Source: Methylotenera sp. (lineage in GTDB: Bacteria; Pseudomonadota; Gammaproteobacteria; Burkholderiales; Methylophilaceae). Taken from it: a stretch of DNA of 41,418 bases. The position numbers and the translations under genes were made by a program. The stretch spans positions 1 to 41,418 of the forward strand of contig NZ_JAURYU010000020.1 in assembly GCF_030653755.1 (NCBI RefSeq). The letters run 5' to 3'. Shown one piece after another: positions 35,344-41,418 of the stretch; positions within the stretch are counted from its first letter, which is position 1, and every line of letters starts with the position of its first letter. The notes under the pieces are model-generated. The model saw only the letters and a program-made list of their open reading frames with translations, had not been told where the DNA came from and ran no database searches.

Positions 35344-38145
35344 TCACATTGAAATCAAATTCATTTGAAAATAGGACTTAAGCTCGTTTCTTTTACCTAG
35401 CTCGTACAGAATAGCATGCTCTTTAAATCTAGCATCAGGCTGCATTATTGCATGCTTGACAACTGTATCTAACTGTTCCGCAGCTTCACGGTCCCTAATA
35501 TTCTTTTCAGAAAAAGAACAAATAACTTTTGTTGCTAAATTAGCGTTGTGTTGATTATTTACATTCGATAATAAACTTGCCATAGCATCATGTTCAGATA
35601 AGCGATCACAACCACAAACCAGCACACCGTTCCATTTATTTTTGAGTGCCGCATACAAAGCCATTAAGCCTCCAGAGCTTGTACCTAATGCCACTACTTT
35701 TTCATATCTACTTTCCTGTAAAAAAGCAGAAATCCAATCAGAAACAGCATCTGGTGAGCTACCGATTTCTGGAATGCCATATTTATAGTGATTACGTCCT
35801 GCGTCCCTTAGTAAAATTAAATCTACTAATGAAGGCGAAAAACAATTCAGAATTTGATATGTGGGGGTAGTCAATCGCATTGCCCTACCCGAGAATCCAA
35901 TAATTAATACTTTCTTTTCTTGTTCATGACTATTATCAGTAAATAGATCGACATATGAAGACAATTGCACCCTTTTCCATAACCAAGGATCTTCAGCATA
36001 ACGTATGGAATTATCAAACGCTCTTTGCATTAAATGACGCTTATAAGCGATTTGTACCAGCGAGCCTATAGATTGATATTTTTGACATGCTTCTAATATG
36101 CGTGTTGTATAAGAAGGTGATGACTCAAGAAAGCTTAGCACCTCAGCTGGTGTTGAAATATTTTCAATTGCATACCGATAAGCTTCAAAGTCAAAAATGG
36201 ATTCACATTGATATAAAACCTGAGATGAAATTTCTTCATTGCTAGCTATTTTTTCTGTTACAGAATCCATCAAGAGTGTTTTCAAAAGTGTTTTCTTGAA
36301 ATGATTAGAGTTAAAATCATTTTGTCTAATCATTTCATAGATTTGATTTACATTCTTGATATCTAAACCTAATTGAATCAATACTTCAGCCATTTTTCTG
36401 ACACTACTAAAACACTTAGTCTGTTCTTCAGTTATTTTCAACTTAAAAACATCCTGAGTTCTTAAAATTATTCTCAAACTTGATAAAGAATCACCACCAA
36501 CTTCTGAAAACTTATCATTGACACTTAACTCTTTTAAATCTAACTCTTCCATCCAAATGAGTAGCAGAATACTTTCCAAAGCATTCTCAGGCAAAGTCAT
36601 CTCTCGCTCACCCTCAGCCAACTGGATGCATAACTGTGCGATTTCCTGACGTTTAACCTTACCAACTGGACATCTGGGTAAATCGTGTAAAAATATGAAT
36701 CTCGTAGGTATCTTAAATTCGGATAAAAACAATGAAGCAAATTTTTTTATTGACTCAGCGTCTTCTGTGCATCCAGAGCGCAAAACTAATCCTACGCCAA
36801 TTTCCTCACCAAGAGTTTTATGAGGCAGACTAAAAGACGCTGCCTGTGTAATGTCTGGATGTTTTAATAACACCTCATCTATTTCTTTAGGTGAGACTTT
36901 CTCCCCCCCACGGTTAATCATTTCTTTAACGCGACCAGTTATAAATAAATCACCGTCATTATCAAAAAAACCGACATCCCCCGTGTAGAACCAACCATTA
37001 CGAAAAGCCTCTTTATTAGCCAACTCGTCTCCGACATATCCAAAAAATATGTTCTCCCCTCTAACTGCAATAAGGCCTTCACCATGGTCCATTTTCAAAC
37101 CAGAATAGTCATGTATCTGAACCTCAGGCCCATACGCTTTACCTACAGTGTTGAATTTGTCAGATTTAGTCTCGAAATCAGTTGATGTTATTAAAGGAGC
37201 AGCTTCAGTCATACCAAATGTTCTAATAACTGTCACGCTAAACAATTGTTCAATCTCTTTTAGAGATTGTTCATGAAGCGCAGCAGCAACACTTCGAATG
37301 AACCTTAAAGAGGAGTCAATGGCTTTGTAATTAATTTTTCTAGCAAAAAAACATAACTCACGTAGCGTTGTAGGCACTCCTTGAAACCAGGTCGGTCTAT
37401 ATTTACTTTCAAGCAAAAAGAAATTTTCCACATTAAAACTTCCTGCAGAAATCACCTTACTTCCTACTAAAAGAGGTGCTAACAACAGATCGACTACGCC
37501 ACCGATATGAAACTGTTCCCACATACTTAAGCAGCAATCTTGTGTTGTCAACTTCAAGGACTTAGCAACATGGTATGCTGAACTGCATAGGTTAAGATGA
37601 GATAATGGGACCATCTTTGACCTGCCAGTTGAGCCAGAGGTTAGCATTAACAAGGCAATATCATGAGGCTTAGGAGGTATCAAACACATCTTAGATATTT
37701 CGGATAGTGCCCCAATCCGAGGGGGATAAGTTAATACTTTAATCTCCATTGAGTGTGCAACTTTTACCGCTAGGCTAGCATGGTCTTTGACCAACAAGAA
37801 CTGAGTTTCACTCTGTTCGAAATATGCACGATATTCCTCTTCCGTATAGTTCGGATTAAAAGGAACAGCAGTAGCCACAGAGCAAATAGCGAGAAGGCTG
37901 ACTGACATTTCGGGGCTATTTGGCATAACCAGTGCCACTCGTTTATTGACAGCCTGACTTACTCCATTAACAAGTAAATAAGCAATCAAGTCTTGCACTT
38001 CTAATAGCAGTTGATTGTATGTTAATAAAGGTGAATTGATCAAGTACAAAGCCACTTGATCACGATATAACTGACTCCCCAAATATATGATTGAATATAT
38101 ATTTGATGTGAAGTTTTCAGATAAATTGTTAGATAAATTTTTCAT
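35344..38145 (-). CDS. Acyl-CoA-ligase-like adenylation - carrier - alpha/beta-hydrolase fusion
   Basis: 933 residues. Residues 1-500 are an ANL-superfamily ligase nearer to acyl-CoA ligases than to NRPS domains: LMLTSGSTGRSKMVPLSH (about 168-185), FGMTEAAPLIT, YTGDVGFFDNDGDLFITGR and the catalytic-lysine region RCPVGKVKRQEI. A carrier domain follows with GGDSL (Ser near 552). Residues about 590-730 are a helical linker that is not recognised. Residues about 740-933 form an alpha/beta hydrolase with the nucleophile elbow GTSSGG (about 820). It would load a carboxylic acid on its own carrier and hydrolyse or transfer it. 22 bases separate it from the upstream glycosyltransferase and 14 from the unknown gene, so it is mid-operon. 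The substrate may be an acyl or aryl acid. Confidence 0.8.
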   Translation of the reverse strand: MKNLSNNLSENFTSNIYSIIYLGSQLYRDQVALYLINSPLLTYNQLLLEVQDLIAYLLVNGVSQAVNKRVALVMPNSPEMSVSLLAICSVATAVPFNPNYTEEEYRAYFEQSETQFLLVKDHASLAVKVAHSMEIKVLTYPPRIGALSEISKMCLIPPKPHDIALLMLTSGSTGRSKMVPLSHLNLCSSAYHVAKSLKLTTQDCCLSMWEQFHIGGVVDLLLAPLLVGSKVISAGSFNVENFFLLESKYRPTWFQGVPTTLRELCFFARKINYKAIDSSLRFIRSVAAALHEQSLKEIEQLFSVTVIRTFGMTEAAPLITSTDFETKSDKFNTVGKAYGPEVQIHDYSGLKMDHGEGLIAVRGENIFFGYVGDELANKEAFRNGWFYTGDVGFFDNDGDLFITGRVKEMINRGGEKVSPKEIDEVLLKHPDITQAASFSLPHKTLGEEIGVGLVLRSGCTEDAESIKKFASLFLSEFKIPTRFIFLHDLPRCPVGKVKRQEIAQLCIQLAEGEREMTLPENALESILLLIWMEELDLKELSVNDKFSEVGGDSLSSLRIILRTQDVFKLKITEEQTKCFSSVRKMAEVLIQLGLDIKNVNQIYEMIRQNDFNSNHFKKTLLKTLLMDSVTEKIASNEEISSQVLYQCESIFDFEAYRYAIENISTPAEVLSFLESSPSYTTRILEACQKYQSIGSLVQIAYKRHLMQRAFDNSIRYAEDPWLWKRVQLSSYVDLFTDNSHEQEKKVLIIGFSGRAMRLTTPTYQILNCFSPSLVDLILLRDAGRNHYKYGIPEIGSSPDAVSDWISAFLQESRYEKVVALGTSSGGLMALYAALKNKWNGVLVCGCDRLSEHDAMASLLSNVNNQHNANLATKVICSFSEKNIRDREAAEQLDTVVKHAIMQPDARFKEHAILYELGKRNELKSYFQMNLISM

Positions 38146-38167
38146 AAAATCAAAGCATTCGCTTCCC

Positions 38168-39079
38168 TTAACGCTGTAAAATATCTAGGATTACAGTATC
38201 TTCAGAAACGTTAAGTTGCCTTTCCCTTTCTAACCAACGAGCCAGATTGCGTTTAGGTCGCCTGTTATTACAAACACTACCTTTATTAACCTTCTCAGTT
38301 ATGTCTTGAATAGATTTAGACCAATAATGATTTATTCTAAAAACCGAGTAACTTAATGTCGTTCCTTTTCCTTTAGTTTTAGGAGCAATTCTATTTTCAT
38401 CGACTAATTCGCCAGCCCATAAGCTTTTGGGCATGTGTATGTTGTATTCTCTGACAAGACGTGGATTAACAATTGACTTACCGTCTAGAGCCCAGCCGCT
38501 AACGTAATTTACCATACTGGCATCTTTACCATGATCAAAGGTATCATTAATTGCTGCATTAAAATCCATACAGCACTTATATGAGTCAATAACACGACCT
38601 TTTGGACGATCAGTATGCCCCGACGACCCGAAGAGTACCCAATAAACAAAAATAGCAGGAACATCGGTATAAGCTCTTAACACGGATTTAAAGTCTTTTG
38701 TAACAGGAGAGAACAGAAACTCATCAAGGTCAATAAATGCAATCCATCTAGCTTTCATGCGGAGCTCCTTAATGCACTTGTTATATGCTAGCTTCTGTCC
38801 ACCTCCCTGCCAATTTACCAATTTCACTAATTTACGATCAATCCATGGTTCCAGAACTGTTTGAAAATCATCATCACTATGATCGTTTAGCAAATAGAAA
38901 TGATCCACACCAATTTCATGATGAAAACTTAACCACTCATCTAGATATAAAGCTTCATTTTTAAAAATCGCACAGACTACCAACTCATATTCAAATTCAA
39001 CCTGACGATTGCGATAAAGCGCAAATAGCCTCTCAACCACAAATTTAAAACGTTCTATTGCAACGGATAAAGATTTCAC
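38168..39079 (-). CDS. GT2/GT92-like glycosyltransferase
   Basis: A 303-residue GT-A enzyme of the family with ELVVCAIFKNEALYLDEWLS near the start (about 31-50), followed by GVDHFYLLNDHSDDD and ARWIAFIDLDEFLF (about 110-123). The DLDEF contains the DxD metal site. The C-terminal histidine-rich IHMPKSLW and FRINHYWSKS elements are typical of Glyco_tranf_2_4/GT92 proteins. The frame begins with GTG at 39079. Between the MsbA-like exporter (138-base gap) and the acyl-ligase fusion. Donor unknown. Confidence 0.8.
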   Translation of the reverse strand: MKSLSVAIERFKFVVERLFALYRNRQVEFEYELVVCAIFKNEALYLDEWLSFHHEIGVDHFYLLNDHSDDDFQTVLEPWIDRKLVKLVNWQGGGQKLAYNKCIKELRMKARWIAFIDLDEFLFSPVTKDFKSVLRAYTDVPAIFVYWVLFGSSGHTDRPKGRVIDSYKCCMDFNAAINDTFDHGKDASMVNYVSGWALDGKSIVNPRLVREYNIHMPKSLWAGELVDENRIAPKTKGKGTTLSYSVFRINHYWSKSIQDITEKVNKGSVCNNRRPKRNLARWLERERQLNVSEDTVILDILQR

Positions 39080-39217
39080 TTTTAAAACCTAATATAGAAA
39101 ATGTAGCGACGAAATTAAAAAACCAATTCCTGCGAGTTCAATTTACTGGAGAGTGACTTTTAATTAAGCACTTTGGTTATAACATCATCAAAAAGCATTG
39201 TTATCATACAAGTGCTG

Positions 39218-40996
39218 TTAAATAGCCCCCTCAGAAATACCCATCGAGTACAATTTAGCATAATGCCCATTAGATTTAATCAAATCTGAATGTTGACCAG
39301 TTTCAACAATCTCCCCATCCTTCATCACTACTATCAAATCAGCACGCTCAATTGTACTAAGTCTATGAGCTATTATCAGAGTTGTCCGACTTGACGTAAC
39401 ATTTTCAACTGCCTGCTGAATTAACTTTTCAGACTCGTTATCAAGGGACGAGGTCGCCTCGTCAAGAATCAATATAGGAGCATTTTTTAACAAAGCCCTA
39501 GCAATAGATAATCGTTGCCGCTGTCCGCCAGACAATAAAACTCCGTTGGTTCCAATTTGTGTCTCAAGACCGTCTGCCAACTTATCGATAAACTCATTTG
39601 CATTCGAAAGTGATGCCGCCTTTAAAATCTCATCCTTAGTTGCGCCAGTCGGATTACTGTAAGCAATATTGTTATAAATGGTATCGTTAAAAAGAATAAC
39701 TTCCTGTGTGACTAAAGCAATATTTTTACGTAAGGACTCTAAGGTGAAATCATTAATATCAACTTCATCAATTAAAACTTTCCCCTTTGTATATCGGTAG
39801 AATCTAGGAATCAAATTAGCCAATGTAGATTTACCACTGCCTGAATGACCTACCAGCGCAACAGTTTCACCAGGATTTATTGTAAAACTAACATTCTTCA
39901 ATGCTTCTTTATTTGCGTTAGGATACGTAAAAGATAAATTTCTAAATTCGATTTTACCAGTAAGTGTTGATGGAGAAATATTTCCATCATTATTTTCTAT
40001 TGGTTGATCTAAGAAATCAAAAATATTCTCAGCCCCTGTAATTCCCCTTTGGATAATTACACTTAATTCTGACAATTGCCTGATAGGTTTGGGCAATAAG
40101 CATACCGCGGTAACGTAGGCAACTAAATCACCAGGGGAAGAGTTACCTCGAAAATAAAGGACCAAAAACATGATAACAGCAAGTGCCACATAGGTAACCA
40201 ATTGAATAACTGGGGTAAAAGACGCACCCATTTTATTCATTTTAAGATTTCTCTTAAAGCTTGCTTTATTTACATCATCAAACCTTTTAATTTCATAATC
40301 TTCACGACAAAAACCTCTAACAATCCGATTGGAAGTAACAACTTCAGATACCACATGTGTGATATCCCCCATTGCGTCTAGCATTTCCTTACTAAGTCGC
40401 CTAAATTTACGATTAACTCGCTTTGTAAGTAAGCCGATAATTGGTAGAGTAACAAGAATTACAAGTGTTAACTTCCAATTCATCCAAATCAAATAACCTA
40501 ATAATGCAATTACCGTCAATCCTTCCCTAAAAAGAATTTTGAGAGACTCGGTAGCTGCACCAGTGACTGAGTTTACATTATGTGTAACTCGTGATATTAA
40601 AAAACCAGTTTTATGCTGATCAAAATACTCTATTGGCAATGCAATAAGATGAGTAAATATTTTTTTTCTCAGGTTATATATCACAATAAGTGATACTTGA
40701 GACATAAAATAGTTACCCAAAAAAGCACCCACACCTTGCATGAGCGCTATAAAAACTATGAGTAATGGAAATCCGTAAAGCACAGGGATATTAAAAAATT
40801 TGTCACTTGCTGGAGAAATCAAACCATCGACAAAGTATTTAAACACCCATGCTAATGCAGGTTGCCCAGCAGCATAGACTATAAAGCCGAAAACACTAAT
40901 TGCGAACAACTTCCAGTAAGCTTTAACCTCTCCTAACAGACGAGCATAAGTTAGAACACTTGATATAAGCATATTATTTTTCTCTTTGTCGCCCAT
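39218..40996 (-). CDS. MsbA-like ABC exporter (lipid/glycolipid flippase)
   Basis: 592 residues. The start at ATG 40996 is preferred because GAGAG lies five bases upstream; a GTG at 41002 is also in frame. Six transmembrane helices (about 25-310) fuse to one nucleotide-binding domain with Walker A GHSGSGKST (about 382), Q-loop TQEVILFND, signature LSGGQRQR, Walker B ILILDEATSSLD and H-loop IIAHRLST. Overall pattern and length match MsbA, which flips lipid A-core across the inner membrane as a homodimer; capsule and glycolipid loci often carry a dedicated paralogue. Here it heads the minus-strand block with glycosyl- and sulfotransferases, so a dedicated glycolipid cargo is likely. Whether this is the housekeeping msbA cannot be decided. 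Confidence 0.85.
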   Translation of the reverse strand: MGDKEKNNMLISSVLTYARLLGEVKAYWKLFAISVFGFIVYAAGQPALAWVFKYFVDGLISPASDKFFNIPVLYGFPLLIVFIALMQGVGAFLGNYFMSQVSLIVIYNLRKKIFTHLIALPIEYFDQHKTGFLISRVTHNVNSVTGAATESLKILFREGLTVIALLGYLIWMNWKLTLVILVTLPIIGLLTKRVNRKFRRLSKEMLDAMGDITHVVSEVVTSNRIVRGFCREDYEIKRFDDVNKASFKRNLKMNKMGASFTPVIQLVTYVALAVIMFLVLYFRGNSSPGDLVAYVTAVCLLPKPIRQLSELSVIIQRGITGAENIFDFLDQPIENNDGNISPSTLTGKIEFRNLSFTYPNANKEALKNVSFTINPGETVALVGHSGSGKSTLANLIPRFYRYTKGKVLIDEVDINDFTLESLRKNIALVTQEVILFNDTIYNNIAYSNPTGATKDEILKAASLSNANEFIDKLADGLETQIGTNGVLLSGGQRQRLSIARALLKNAPILILDEATSSLDNESEKLIQQAVENVTSSRTTLIIAHRLSTIERADLIVVMKDGEIVETGQHSDLIKSNGHYAKLYSMGISEGAI

Positions 40997-41087
40997 AAAC
41001 ACTCTCTAATTAGTATAAAATCTATTAAATATTTGATTTGTATTTTAACCTGAGTAGCTATTTTATTAAAAATATTGAGTTTTATTT

Positions 41088-41279
41088 ATGAAAAAAATAA
41101 TCAACATTTGTATATGTATATGCACTCGAGACAGACCGAACCTGCTGACTAAAGCCTTAACCTCCATCGTAAAGCAAGATATCCCAAATTACTGGAATAT
41201 CAACATTATAGTGTCAGATAACTCGACAAAGACGGTCAATAAAAACAGTGAATCATTTACATTAAATATAATTAATGAA
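41088..41279 (+). pseudogene. Family 2 glycosyltransferase, 5' fragment cut by the IS
   Basis: The first 64 residues of a GT2 enzyme: INICICICTRDRPNLLTKAL, then IIVSDNST, the usual nucleotide-binding strand with TRDRP and the VSDNS motif. Native sequence ends at 41279 with a Glu codon; the IS begins at 41280 and adds Gly-Ser-stop. The DxD motif and the rest of the catalytic domain are missing here, so this fragment is inactive. It is divergent from the MsbA-like gene across 85 bases and likely began another polysaccharide operon. Confidence 0.8.
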
Positions 41280-41418
41280 GGGTCTTAGGAAGCAAAGCAC
41301 TAATTAAAGTGTGATAACTTCCTGAAATGGTTAATAAAAATAGATACTACAGCCGTTCTAAAATCACAGAGGCTAAATTCAGGCAGCTTGTGCGCTGTTT
41401 TGCCCTGGATTTTACTGC
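41280..41418 (+). mobile_element. IS1595/ISXO2-like insertion sequence, 5' end only (right copy)
   Basis: Identical in reverse complement to bases 1-139. The tip GGGTCTTAGGAAGC starts at 41280; the transposase reads out of the window. The flank before the tip (TTAATGAA) differs from the flank after the left copy (ATGATTTA), as expected for separate insertion sites. Confidence 0.75.
41327..41418 (+). CDS. IS1595-like transposase, N-terminal 30 residues (runs off the window)
   Basis: The ATG at 41327 opens a frame identical to that at the left end (YYSRSKITEAKFRQLV visible), continuing to the window edge. The catalytic domain is not visible. Confidence 0.6.
   Translation, partial: MVNKNRYYSRSKITEAKFRQLVRCFALDFT

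Noticed and set aside
1-41418. A circular plasmid or phage closed through the terminal repeat
   Set aside because: The terminal repeats are inverted, not direct, and there are no replication, partition or phage structural genes; the contents are chromosomal.

Overview
The window looks like chromosomal DNA of a betaproteobacterium, most likely a methylotroph of the Methylophilaceae (Nitrosomonadales). This rests on a LuxR-type regulator of the EpsA (XrtB/PEP-CTERM exopolysaccharide) type, the rnr-rlmB pair, a membrane malate:quinone oxidoreductase and moderate-to-low GC. It is inference, not a database match. Both window ends are the same 139-bp sequence in inverted orientation: the first 139 bp of an IS1595/ISXO2-like insertion sequence, with the transposase start reading outward. 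The window is therefore probably an assembly contig bounded by two IS copies. One copy cuts a GGDEF/EAL signalling gene on the left, the other a family 2 glycosyltransferase on the right.

Layout. 0.1-3.6 kb: 5'-truncated GAF-PAS-PAS-GGDEF-EAL protein and a TauE/SafE-type anion permease. 3.6-8.7 kb: a redox module of three genes, namely an FAD oxidoreductase fused to two cyclic-nucleotide-binding domains and four [4Fe-4S] motifs, a b-type-cytochrome-like membrane protein, and an FHA-TM-decaheme cytochrome c. 8.8-10.3 kb: malate:quinone oxidoreductase. 10.4-11.1 kb: ChpSB/MazEF-type toxin-antitoxin pair with a palindromic operator on its promoter. 11.1-14.6 kb: rlmB, rnr and tRNA-Leu(CAG). 14.7-16.3 kb: EpsA-like regulator and a hypoxanthine phosphoribosyltransferase.

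16.4-23.1 kb, minus strand: a classical surface-polysaccharide core (CapD/WbpM dehydratase, initiating sugar-phosphate transferase, SDR epimerase, GT2, Wzx-like flippase). It is interrupted by a tandem array of 143-bp REP/BIME units. 23.4-27.2 kb, minus strand: an unusual three-gene operon of a nucleoside-deoxyribosyltransferase-like protein, LarB (the pyridinium carboxylase of nickel-pincer cofactor synthesis) and an adenylation-carrier-thioesterase protein. It is bracketed by an imperfect inverted repeat of about 23 bp. 27.4-32.2 kb, plus strand: two sulfotransferases, two glycosyltransferases and a cytosine-deaminase-like amidohydrolase. 32.2-41.0 kb, minus strand: an MsbA-like exporter, a glycosyltransferase, an acyl-ligase-carrier-hydrolase fusion, an unknown GxxPS-type protein, a third sulfotransferase and a degenerate alkaline-phosphatase-superfamily membrane protein.

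Taken together, the right half reads as a glycan or glycolipid assembly locus with sulfation and an unusual acyl, aminoacyl or heteroaromatic decoration made by carrier-protein chemistry. The left half carries a possibly undescribed, signal-gated electron-transfer module. No search or alignment was run; residue-level statements come from reading the translated frames.
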